64,000 bases of DNA from positions 248,001 through 312,000 of the forward strand of contig NW_026947411.1 in NCBI RefSeq assembly GCF_036323735.1, read 5' to 3'. The notes under the pieces were generated by a model that worked only from the letters and a program-made list of their open reading frames with translations, was not told the DNA's origin and ran no database searches. How positions within the stretch are numbered: the stretch's first letter is position 1; each line of letters starts with the position of its first letter. Source of the stretch: Rattus norvegicus (lineage: Eukaryota; Chordata; Mammalia; Rodentia; Muridae). Positions 51,625 through 62,157 of the stretch are shown here, one piece after another. The translations under genes and the position numbers were made by a program.

Positions 51625-52961
51625 GCACTATGGGAGTAGAAGCCTTTTGTCCTCCCTAGCTTTGTCTCCTAGTTCAAGGGAATGTCAATTGGCAGAAAAG
51701 GGGGTTTGAAAACAAGGAAAGGGAACAGATATGGATCTTAAGGGCAGGAATCTGGGAAAGGAAATAATATTTTAAATTTAAATATAGAAACAACAAGTTA
51801 AAAAAACAATAAAATTTGCTAAAGAGTAAATATAATGAAAGATAAGAAAGAAAACTGACAATTAATCACATATATTGACTCGGAAATCCAAAGTGGTATT
51901 CAGAGTAAAACTAGTGGAAAGACTGACATGATGAAGTCTCAAACAGAAGCACTTCTCTCTCCCAGATATCAGTGTCAGACACAAACGGCAGCATAGGTAT
52001 CCAAAGCATGGTGGAGTTTACTCTGAGAAGAGGACACAATACTTGTCAATCCTATCTTCCTTAGGACACTTTCTTTTTTACAAAAAGAATAAAGGCTATG
52101 AGATCTCAGGAAAACAACTGTGCCCTTCCCAAAACTTGGCTTTTGAAATAAAGAAATAAATGATATAAATTCTCTGACTTCCAAGAACTATAATAACAGG
52201 GAAGTCCAGATGTTTTTGGGAGGCTCCCAGCTTCTGTTACCCTTATATTGAAGGCTCAGATCAAGGCTGTCTCTTCAGCCATCCCATTCAATCTGTACCA
52301 ATGACTCACTGAGCTTTCCCAAGGACCATGTATTTCTTCCTTTTTTTATATCAAGAAAGAAGGCCAGCATCCTTCTCCCCATCTCTGATCTCTTCATCCT
52401 CTTTGCTTTCACTACAAAATGGCTGTTTACTCTGAATTAGAATTCAATTAGTAAACACTAGAGGTACTGAAGTGATATCTGATAGGGAGTTTCAGTCACA
52501 ACAATATTGTGACATCACAGAAGCTAGGGCTTTCCAGGTTACAAGAGATGTTTCAGGGAGGGCCTAATGATTATGTCATTGAGAAGTTCAATGGTATACC
52601 TGCTAAACAGCTTTCCTTACATAGACCAGATTCGAGGGTGCCCATTCCATGTATGTCTCCTGTGACACAGTGGAAACCTTTACATACTCCATCTCTCTTA
52701 AGCTAGAGATTTCTCTTTGATTTTTTAAGCAGTTACATGCTTGGGATGGAAAAAGTTAATAAGGGCCTTGGCATGGGTAGAAAAGTTTAAGGAACATCTA
52801 GTGTAGGAGGTTCTTCTAGATAATATTTTTATTCCCAGGTTCATTCCAGTGACATAGAGTTCAATTTTCTTGGTTATCTATGTATCACAAAGGCCAGTAT
52901 TTTCCCTACAGTCCTGTAATTAAATGAATATTATATTTTACTTTCTTATTGTACTTTCATT
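51625..52961 (+). repeat. Tandem composite unit c (array 2), 5'-truncated
   Basis: Begins within an L1 3'UTR-like tail (GAAGCCTTTTGTCCTCC), then the CATGATGAAGTCTCAAACAG block (about 51929), acceptor-like ATCTTCCTTAG (AG 52063-52064) and donor-like CCAT/GTATGT (GT 52651-52652): a 586-bp interval. Runs without a break into unit d. Confidence 0.8.
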
Positions 52962-54660
52962 GACAGGGCATTTCATAAATATTCCTGAAAGTGTACTCAA
53001 ATATATTGATTTCCAATTCCATTTTCTACAATGATTTGGCAACAAATTGTGCCTAGCTATAGACTGAGCATAATGGTGTAAATACTGTGTACTGACTTCA
53101 AATGATAAACTCCTAAATGCTTATTTCATCTAAAAATTACCAGACATCAGCAACACAAAGGGCAACATGGACTATAGAATTCGGTTCTCTAGTCCCATTT
53201 GATATTAATTCTGTACTACCTATCTTCCTGTGTTCCCATGGCCAGACTTGAGGGTTTTGAATGTTTTAATATTATTCTTTCTTAAGTAAAAACCTTAGAT
53301 ACTGGAGGATAGGCAGAGAGAAGAATGGCATTACCACCAGTAAAACCTCAAATTCAATATGTTCATAATACAGGATGGAGTCCATTTGACATTGTCATTT
53401 CTGAATTCTACATTCTTTACCTAGTTGGGAAGATTCTATGTTAACATTCCACCTAACCACCTAGTTGTAGGAGCCACCAAAAGTATGTATATATATACAT
53501 CTGCCACCAAAATGATATAAAATTGATGAAGCTAAGAAGTGCATTATGCCAGGAACAGATATAGACCTTTCCTGAGAGACACAGCTAGAGTATGTGAAAT
53601 ACAGTGTTAAATGATAATGGCAAATCCTGAACTGAAAATGGACTTCTTGTTGGTAAATGTTGAGAAAGGATTACAAGATCTGAATGGGGCTTTAATCCCC
53701 ATAAGAACAATGCCAATGACGAAACCTTTCTGGTACTAAATCAACATTCAAGACTGCACATTACAGACCAATGGCTCCAATTCCATATGTATCAGAAGAT
53801 GGTCTTGGTGAGCAACAATGGAAGAAGAGGCCCTTGGTCCACCCTAGGTTTGATTCCCAGTTCAACGGAATGTCAAGAGGCAGTAAGGGGGTTATAGAAA
53901 AAGGGGAATTGGACAGGTCAGGGCTCTTTTGGAGAGGAAACTGGGAAAGGAAATTATATTTGAAAAGAAAATATAGAAGTATCCAATTAAAAAAGCAATA
54001 AATTGCTTAAAAAATGATATAAGTAAAAGAAAAGAAAATTGTCAAGGAATCATACGTATCGACCCAGAAATTTAAAGGGTACCTGTCAGGGAATTGTAAT
54101 CAGAGTAATACTAGTGGAAAGACTGAGATGATGATGTCGCAGCTAGATGCACATCTCTGTCACAGATATCAGTGTCAGAAACAAAGTGCACTATAGGAAT
54201 CCAAAGCAAGGAGGAATTTACACTGAGCAGAGGATACAATACTTGTCATCACTCCTTCCTTAGGAACTTTTTCTCATGGAGAAAAATAATGAAAGTCATG
54301 AGCTCTCAGAAAAACAACTGAACCCTTCCGAATCCCTGCCTTTTGGAATAAAGAAATTAATAATAAAAAATCTCTGACTTCCAGGAGCCATAACCAGCAA
54401 GGAAATGCAGATGCAACTGAGAGGCTCTCACCTCCTGAATCCAATATGTTGAAGGTTCAGATCAAGGCGATGTGTTCAGTGTACCCTCACAACCCCTACA
54501 CAGTACCCAGAGCTTTCCCATGTACCATGTATTTCTTCGTTTTTTAAACTAAAACATTAGGCCAACTTCCTTCCCCCCATCTCTGATATCTACATCCTAT
54601 TTGTTCTCCCTACTAAATAGCTGTTTAAACTAAAATAAAGGCCAATTAATAAACCTTAGA
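52962..54660 (+). repeat. Tandem composite unit d (array 2), cut by the L1
   Basis: Leading block from GACAGGGCATTTCATAAATA, short TA remnant (53484-53500), L1 3'UTR-like tail about 53503-54020, acceptor-like TCCTTCCTTAG (AG 54262-54263). Ends at TTAATAAACCTTAGAGG where the young L1 5'UTR begins, so the donor-like site is missing. Confidence 0.8.
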
Positions 54661-55328
54661 GGTGGCAGCAGCTCTCTGCTCCCAGAACCGGTGAGAGAGA
54701 AACCCAACCGCCTGGTCAGGTGGGCACTCCTGAGGCTGCAGAGCGGAAGAGACCACCAACACTGCTCACCCCTGCCCACATCCCTGGCCCAAGAGGAAAC
54801 TGTATAAGGCCTCTGGGTTCCCGTGGGGGAGGGCCCAGGAGCGGCAGGACCCCGCCGGACCCTGAAGGAAACAGACCGGATAAACAGTTCTCTGCACCCA
54901 AATCCCGTGGGAGGGAGAGCTAAACCTTCAGAGAGGCGGACAAGCCTGGGAAACCAGAAGAGACTGCTCCCTGCACACACATCTCGGACGCCAGAGGAAA
55001 AAGCCAAAGACCATCTGGAACCCTGGTGCACTGAAGCTCCCGGAAGGGGCGGCACAGGTCTTCCTGGTTGCTGCCGCTGCAGAGAGCCCGTGGGCAGCAC
55101 ACCACGAGCGAACTTGAGCCTCGGGACCACAGGTAAGACCAACTTTTCTGCTGCAAGAAAGCTGCCTGGTGAACTCAAGACACAGGCCCACAGGAACAGC
55201 TGAAGACCTGTAAAGAGGAAAAACCACACGCCCGAAAGCAGAACACTCTGTCCCCATAACTGACTGAAAGAGAGGAAAACAGGTCTACAGCACTCCTGAC
55301 ACACAGGCTTATAGGACAGTCTAGCCAC
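54630..55328 (-). other. 232-codon antisense ORF across the L1 5'UTR
   Basis: An ATG at 55328 (minus) opens a frame that stays open through the entire 5'UTR and stops in flanking unit sequence at 54630, so the last about 10 codons are not L1. The product would be Leu, Ser, Arg and Pro rich with an early hydrophobic stretch (VWFFLFTGLQLFLW, about residues 35-48). Primate L1s carry an antisense ORF0 in their 5'UTR, but I see no homology claim to make. GC-rich DNA gives long chance ORFs, so coding status is doubtful. Confidence 0.3.
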
Positions 55329-55369
55329 TGTCAGAAACAGCAGAACAAAGTAACACTAGAGATAAACTG
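54661..55369 (+). promoter_or_regulatory. L1 5'UTR with internal promoter (by family)
   Basis: About 709 bp, clearly more GC-rich than its surroundings (for example GCAGCAGCTCTCTGCTCCCA at the start), reaching ORF1. By family knowledge this region holds the L1 sense promoter. No tandem monomers like those of mouse L1 are seen. A long open frame runs antisense through it (54630-55328). Confidence 0.75.
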
Positions 55370-56443
55370 ATGGCGAGAGGCAAGCGCAGGAACCCAAGCA
55401 ACAGAAACCAAGACTACATGCCATCATCGGAGCCCAATTCTCCCACCAAAACAAACATGGAATATCCAAACACACCAGAAAAGCAAGATCTAGTTTCAAA
55501 ATCATATTTGATCATGATGCTGGAGGACTTCAAGAAAGACATGAACACACTTAGGGAAGCACAGGAAAACATTAATAAACAAGTAAAAGCCTACAGAGAG
55601 GAATCGCAAAAATCCCTGAAAGAATTCCAGGAAAACACAATCAAACAGTTGAAGGAATTAAAAATGGAAATAGAAGCAATCAAGAAAGAACACATGGAAA
55701 CAACCCTGGATATAGAAAACCAAAAGAAGAGACAAGGAGCTGTAGATACAAGCTTCACCAACAGAATACAAGAGATGGAAGAGAGAATCTCAGGAGCAGA
55801 AGATTCCATAGAAATAATTGACTCAACTGTCAAAGATAATGTAAAGCAGAAAAAGCTACTGGTCCAAAACATACAGGAAATCCAGGACTCAATGAGAAGA
55901 TCAAACCTAAGGATAATAGGTATAGAAGAGAGTGAAGACTCCCCGCTCAAAGGACCAGTAAATATCTTCAACAAAATCATAGAAGAAAACTTCCCTAACC
56001 TAAAAAAAGAGATACCCATAGACATACAAGAAGCCTACAGAACTCCAAATAGATTGGACCAGAAAAGGAACACCTCCCGTCACATAATTGTCAAAACACC
56101 AAACGCACAAAATAAAGAAAGAATATTAAAAGCAGTAAGGGAAAAAGGTCAAGTAACTTATAAAGGGAGACCTATCAGAATCACACCAGACTTCTTGCCA
56201 GAAACTATGAAGGCCAGAAGATCCTGGACTGATGTCATACAGACACTAAGAGAACACAAATGCCAGCCCAGGTTACTGTATCCAGCAAAACTCTCAATTA
56301 ACATTGATGGAGAAACCAAGATATTCCATGACAAAACCAAATTTACTCAATATCTTTCTACAAATCCAGCACTACAAAGGATAATAAATGGTAAAGCCCA
56401 ACATAAGGAGGCAGGCTATACCCTAGAAGAAGCAAGAAACTAA
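55370..56443 (+). CDS. L1 ORF1 protein (RNA-binding nucleic acid chaperone), intact
   Basis: 357 codons, no interruption, the usual length for murine L1 ORF1. ORF1p is a trimeric RNA-binding chaperone that coats L1 RNA in cytoplasmic particles. Visible layout: basic Ser/Asn-rich N-terminus (residues 1-50, MARGKRRNPSNRNQ), a Glu/Lys-rich heptad coiled coil (about 52-165), an RRM-like domain (about 168-265, including SNLRIIGIEE and VNIFNKIIEENFPN) and a C-terminal domain (about 266-345, with KGRPIRITPDF and SWTDVIQTLREHKCQPRLLY). The ATG lies at the end of the GC-rich 5'UTR; ORF2 follows after 59 bp. It could still be translated if the element is transcribed. Confidence 0.93.
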   Translation: MARGKRRNPSNRNQDYMPSSEPNSPTKTNMEYPNTPEKQDLVSKSYLIMMLEDFKKDMNTLREAQENINKQVKAYREESQKSLKEFQENTIKQLKELKMEIEAIKKEHMETTLDIENQKKRQGAVDTSFTNRIQEMEERISGAEDSIEIIDSTVKDNVKQKKLLVQNIQEIQDSMRRSNLRIIGIEESEDSPLKGPVNIFNKIIEENFPNLKKEIPIDIQEAYRTPNRLDQKRNTSRHIIVKTPNAQNKERILKAVREKGQVTYKGRPIRITPDFLPETMKARRSWTDVIQTLREHKCQPRLLYPAKLSINIDGETKIFHDKTKFTQYLSTNPALQRIINGKAQHKEAGYTLEEARN

Positions 56444-56502
56444 TCGTCTTGGCAACAAAACAAAGAGAATGAAAGCACACAAACATAACCTCACATCCAA
56501 AT

Positions 56503-59500
56503 ATGAATATAACGGGAAGCAATAATCACTATTCCTTAATATCTCTCAATATCAATGGCCTCAACTCCCCAATAAAAAGACATAGATTAACAAACTGGAT
56601 ACGCAACGAGGACCCTGCATTCTGCTGCCTACAGGAAACACACCTCAGAGACAAAGACAGACACTACCTCAGAGTGAAAGGCTGGAAAACAACTTTCCAA
56701 GCAAATGGTCAGAAGAAGCAAGCTGGAGTAGCCATTCTAATATCAAATAAAATCAATTTCCAACTAAAAGTCATCAAAAAAGATAAGGAAGGACACTTCA
56801 TATTCATCAAAGGAAAAATCCACCAAGATGAACTCTCAATCCTAAATATCTATGCCCCAAATACAAGGGCACCTACATACGTAAAAGAAACCTTACTAAA
56901 GCTCAAAACACACATTGCACCTCACACAATAATAGTGGGAGATTTCAACACCCCACTCTCATCAATGGACAGATCATGGAAACAGAAATTAAACAGTGAT
57001 GTAGACAGACTAAGAGAAGTCATGAGCCAAATGGACTTAACGGATATTTATAGAACATTCTATCCTAAAGCAAAAGGATATACCTTCTTCTCAGCTCCTC
57101 ATGGTACTTTCTCCAAAATTGACCATATAATTGGTCAAAAAAACGGGCCTCAACAGGTACTGAAAGATAGAAATAATCCCATGCGTGCTATCGGACCACC
57201 ACGGCCTAAAACTGGTCTTCAATAACAATAAGGGAAGAATGCCCACATATACGTGGAAATTGAACAATGCTCTACTCAATGATAACCTGGTCAAGGAAGA
57301 AATAAAGAGAGAAATTAAAAGCTTTTTAGAATTTAATGAAAATGAAGGTACAACATACCCAAACTTATGGGACACAATGAAAGCTGTGCTAAGAGGAAAA
57401 CTCATAGCGCTGAGTGCCTACAGAAAGATACAGGAAAGAGCATATGTCAGCAGCTTGACAGCACACCTAAAAGCCCTAGAACAAAATGATGCAAATACAC
57501 CCAGGAGGAGTAGAAGGCAGGAAGTAATCAAACTCAGAGCTGAAATCTGAAGTAGAAACAAGTAGAAACAAAAAGGACCATAGAAAGAATCAACAGTACC
57601 AAAACTTGGTTCTTTGATTAAATCAACAAGAAAGATAAACCCTTAGCCAGACTAAAGAGAGGACACAGAGAGTGCGTCCAAATTAACAAAATCAGAAATG
57701 AAAGGGGAGACATAACTACAAATTCAGAGGAAATTAAAAAATCATCAGATCTTACTATAAAAACCTATATTCAACAAAACTTGAAAATCATCAGGAAATG
57801 GACAATTTCCTAGAAAGATAACAGGAACCGAAGTTAAAGCAGGAACAGATAAACCAGTTAAACAACCCAATAACTCCTAAGGAAATAGAAGCAGTCATTA
57901 AAGGTCTCCCAACCAAAAAGAGCCCAAGTCCAGACGTGTTTAGTGCTGAATTCTATCAAACCTTCATAGAAGACCTCATACCAATATTATCAAACTATTC
58001 CCCAAAATTGAAACAGATGTATCACTACCGAATACCTTCTACAAAGCCACAATTACTCTTATACCTAAACCACAAAAAGACACAACAAAGAAAGAGAACT
58101 TCAGACCAAATTCCCTTATGAATATCGACGCTAAAATACTCAATAAAATTCTGGCAAACCGAATTCAAGAGCACATCAAAACAATCATCCACCATGATCA
58201 AGTAGGCTTCATCCCAGGCATGCAGGGATGGTTTAATATACGGAAAACCATCAATGTGATCAATTATATAAACAAACTGAAAGAACAAAACCACATGATC
58301 ATTTCAGTAGATGCTGAGAAAGCATTTGACAAAATTCAACACCCCTTCATGATAAAAGTCCTGGAAAGAATAGGAATTCAAGGCCCATACCTAAACATAG
58401 TAAAAGCCATATACAGCAAACCAGTTGCTAACATTAAACTAAATGGAGAGAAACTTGAAGCAATCCCACTAAAATCCGGGACTAGACAAGGCTGCCCACT
58501 CTCTCCCTACTTATTCAATATAGTTCTTGAAGTTCTAGCCAGAGCAATCAGACAACAAAAGGAGATCAAGTGGATACAGATCGGAAAAGAAGAGGTCAAA
58601 ATATCACTATTTGCAGATGACATGATAGTATATTTAAGTGATACCATAAATTCCACCAGAGAACTACTAAATCTGATAAACAACTTCAGCAAAGTGGCTG
58701 GGTATAAAATTAACTCAAATAAACCAGTTGCCTTCCTCTATACAAAAGAGAAACAAGCCGAGAAAGATATTAGGAAAACGACAGCCTTCATAATAGACCT
58801 AAATAATATAAAGTACCTCGGTGTGAATTTAACAAAGCAAGTAAAAGATCTGTACAATAAGAACTTCAAGACACTGAGGAAAGAAATTGAAGAAGACCTC
58901 AGAAGATGGAAAGATCTCCTATGCTCATGGATTGGCAGGATTAATATAGTAAAAATGGCCAATTTACCAAAAGCGCCCTACAGATTCAATGCAATCCCCA
59001 TCAAAATACCAATCCAATTCTTCAAAGAGTTAGACAGAACAATTTGCAAATTCATCTGGTATAACAAAAAAACCAGGATTGCTAAAACTATCCTCAACAA
59101 TAAAAGGACTTCAGTGGGAATCACTATCCCTGAACTCAATCAGTATTACAGAGCAATAGTGATAAAAACTGCATGGTATTGGTACAGAGACAGAAAGATA
59201 GACCAATGGAATAGAATTGAGGACTCAGAAATGAATCCACACACCTATGGTCACTTGATTTTAGACAAAGGAGCCAAAACCATCCAATGGAAAAATGATA
59301 GCATTTTCAGCAAATGGTGCTGGGTCAACTTGAGGTCAACATGTAGAAGAATGCAGATCTATCCATGCTTATCACCCTGTACAAAGATTAAGTCCAGGTG
59401 GATCAAGGACCTCCACATCAAACCAGACACACTCAAACTAATAGAAGAAAAACTAGGGAAGCATCTGGAACACATGGGTACTGGAAAAAATTTCCTGAAC

Positions 59501-60313
59501 AAAACACCAATGGCTTATGCTCTAAGATCAAGAATCGGCAAATGGGATCTCATAAAACTGCAAAGCTTCTGTAAGGCAAAGGACACTGTGATTAGGACAA
59601 AACAGCAACCAACAGATTGGGAAAAGATCTTTACCAATCCTACAACAGATAGAGGCCTTATATCCAAAACATACAAAGAACTCAAGAAGTTAGACCGCAG
59701 GGAAACAAATAACCCTATTAAAAAATGGGGTTCAGAGCTAAACAAAGAATTCCCAGCTTAGGAATGCCAAATGGCTGAGAAACAACTAAAGAAATGTTCA
59801 ACATCTTTAGTAATGAGGGAAATGAAAATCAAAACAACCCTGAGATTTCACCTCACACCAGTGAGAATGGGTAAGTACAAAAACTCAGGTGACAGCAGAT
59901 GCTGGCAAGGATGTGGAGAAAGAGGAACACTCCTCTATTGATGGTGGGATTGCAGACTGGTAAAACCATTCTGGAAATCAGTCTGGAGGTTCCTCAGAAA
60001 ATTGGACATTGAACTGCCTGATGATCCAGCTATACCTCTCTTGGGCATATACCCAAAAGATGCCTCAACATATAAAAGAGACACGTGCTCCACTATGTTC
60101 ATCGCAGCCTTATTTATAATAGCCAGAAACTGGAAAGAACCCAGATGCCCTTCAACAGAGGAATGGATACAGATAATGTGGTACATCTGCACAATGGAAT
60201 ATTACTCAGCTATCAAAAACAACGAGTTTATGAAATTCGTAGGCAAATGGTTGGAACTGGAAAATATCATCCTGCCCAATCACAGAAAGACATACATGGT
60301 ATCCACTCATTGA
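56503..60313 (+). pseudogene. L1 ORF2 (endonuclease-reverse transcriptase), frameshifted
   Basis: Starts at ATG 56503. Endonuclease residues are visible: LNINGLNSP, CCLQETHL, GDFNTP (about 56938) and, after a frame change, SDHHG (about 57191). The frameshift maps to an A7 run at 57137-57143. A stop at 57548-57550 precedes a poorly preserved linker (57551-58117) with many stops and a small duplication (AAGTAGAAACAAGTAGAAAC). From 58118 a 547-codon segment holds the RT core: HHDQVGFIPGMQGWFN, SGTRQGCPLSPYLFN and the FADD catalytic box (about 58611-58622). A TAG at 59759 and a TGA at about 59939 follow; the latter falls in the C-terminal Cys motif, whose His is also Tyr. The same frame then runs to 60313. 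Catalytic cores largely remain but the protein cannot be made whole. Confidence 0.92.
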
Positions 60314-61050
60314 TAAGTGGCTATTAGCCCAAATGCTTGAATTACCCTAGATCCCTAGAACAAACGAAACTCAAGACGGATGATCAAAATGTGAATGCTT
60401 CACTCCTTCTTTAAATGAGGAACAAGAATACCCTTGGCAGGGAAGGGAGAGGCAATGATTAAAACAGAGACGGAAGGAACACCCAGTCAGTGCCTGCCCC
60501 ACATGTGGCCCATTCATGTACAGCCACCCAATTAGACAAGATGGATGAAGCAAAGAAGTGCAGACCGACAGGAGCTGGATGTAGATCGCTCCTGACAGAC
60601 ACAGCCAGAATACAGCAAATACAGAGGCGAATGCCAGCAGCAAAACACTGAACTTAGAATAGGTCCCCCGTTGAAGGAATCAGAGAAAGAACTGGAAGAG
60701 CTTGAAGGGGCTCGAGACCCCAAAAGTACAACAATGTCAAGCAACCAGAGCTTCCAGGGACTAAGCCACTACCTAAAGACTATACATGGACTGACCCTGG
60801 ACTCTGACCTCATAGGTAGCAATGAATATCCTAGTAAGAGCACCAGTGGAAGGGGAAGCCCTGGGTCCTGCTAAGACTGAACCCCCAGTGAACTAGACTG
60901 TTGGGGGGAGGGTGGCAATGAGGGGAGGGTTGGGAGGGGAACACCCATAAGGAAGAGGAGGGGGGAGGGGGATGTTTGCCTGGAAACCGGGAAAGGGAAT
61001 AACACTCGAAATGTATATAAGAAATACTCAAGTTAATAAAAAAGAAAAAA
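60314..61050 (+). other. L1 3'UTR with G-rich polypurine tract and A-rich tail
   Basis: Contains GAAGCAAAGAAGTGCAGACC near 60546, the sequence that reappears in older form in every tandem unit. At 60900-60975 is a run of closely spaced G-tracts (TTGGGGGGAGGGTGG, GGGGAGGGTTGGGAGGGG, GAGGGGGGAGGGGG), known in this family as a conserved 3'UTR feature. Ends AAGTTAATAAAAAAG followed by A-rich sequence. Confidence 0.9.
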
Positions 61051-61059
61051 ATAATGTAA

Positions 61060-61639
61060 TTGTGAGATTGCATGAAATTTGGACCAAGCTGAATTTCAGT
61101 GGAAATGTATCAATGCACATTTATTGAATCCAGGTGTGAAATTATATGTTTATGCATATTTGTCTATGTAAAAGTTTTTAATTCTGTAATTGCTATGCAC
61201 TTCTCATGGTTTAATAGATGTTGATGGCTCCAAGCTTCTCCCTAGCCTGCCAAGCAAAAAGCATAAGGACAAAATGGAAAAGGCTCCAGCAAGTAATCCT
61301 CTACTTTATCTCCTGCTGTTTCAGAATGAGGTGGTAAGTGCCAGAGACTGCAGTTTCTGGTCTCAGAAGGCAGACCAGTTACACTAGCACAGCATAGTGA
61401 CTTAGACATAGATAAGTAAATCAGGTACAGAAACTTAGTAACTTAAACTTAGATAAGTAATCTTATTATTATACAGCAACCCAAAATATCTTGTTAGACA
61501 AAATCTTATCACATATCTCTTAAGACAAAGTCTTACCCTCAGCTAACACCCTTCATCCTCAGCTTCTTCAAGAAGAACGAACAGGAGAAAGAAGATCAAT
61601 CTTAGGGCTGGCCCATGGCAAGGAGGTGTATTATTTGTT
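61060..61639. other. Unidentified 3' flank of the L1
   Basis: No repeat recognised. A 65-codon ORF (61190-61387, +) contains KLLPSLPSKKHKDKMEKAP and spans a strong donor-like GTG/GTAAGT (GT 61334-61335), with an AG at 61216-61217 upstream. It could be a host exon of about 116 bp or chance; I cannot name it. Confidence 0.3.
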
Positions 61640-62064
61640 TTAGGATGAAAGGTAGTATTGGTATTTGTTAAAAATATTTGGTTCATACCTTGTTAGTTTC
61701 TCTGTGTCCTTGCTTAGTTTCTCTTTCCATGATCTGTGCATTTATGACAGTGTGGTATTGTATATGGAATTATGTATGCTTTGAGCTTAGTAAAGTTTAA
61801 TTGATGAATGAGTATGCCCTTCATTTTGTAGCATAATTATTCAGTATTGATTTTTTCTTGGTATATTTTTCATTTGATGAGTATGAAATGTCCTTCATTA
61901 CCATTTTTCATAACTTTTCCTTGAAAGTCTCTTTCATTTGATATTAGAGTGGTTACGCCAGGTTCTTTCTTGGGAACATTGGCTGGAAAATTTTTTCCCA
62001 CCTTTCATTCTGAACATATATTTGTCTTTGTCATTGGATTGTGTTGTTTAAGCAGCAAAATGCT

Positions 62065-62157
<93 letters not shown>

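Larger units (their letters stand above)
54661..61050 (+). mobile_element. Near full-length young rat L1 (L1_Rn type), ORF2 broken
   Basis: About 6.4 kb: GC-rich 5'UTR, intact ORF1, ORF2 with frameshift and stops, 3'UTR with G-rich polypurine tract, and a short A-rich tail at about 61035-61055. It is much better preserved than the other L1 copies here. No target-site duplication was found, and the tandem-unit sequence interrupted on the 5' side does not resume on the 3' side. Confidence 0.93.

Noticed and set aside
55591..56025. 144-codon ORF antisense to L1 ORF1
   Set aside because: Shadow of the intact ORF1 on the plus strand; its openness follows from the codon bias of ORF1.
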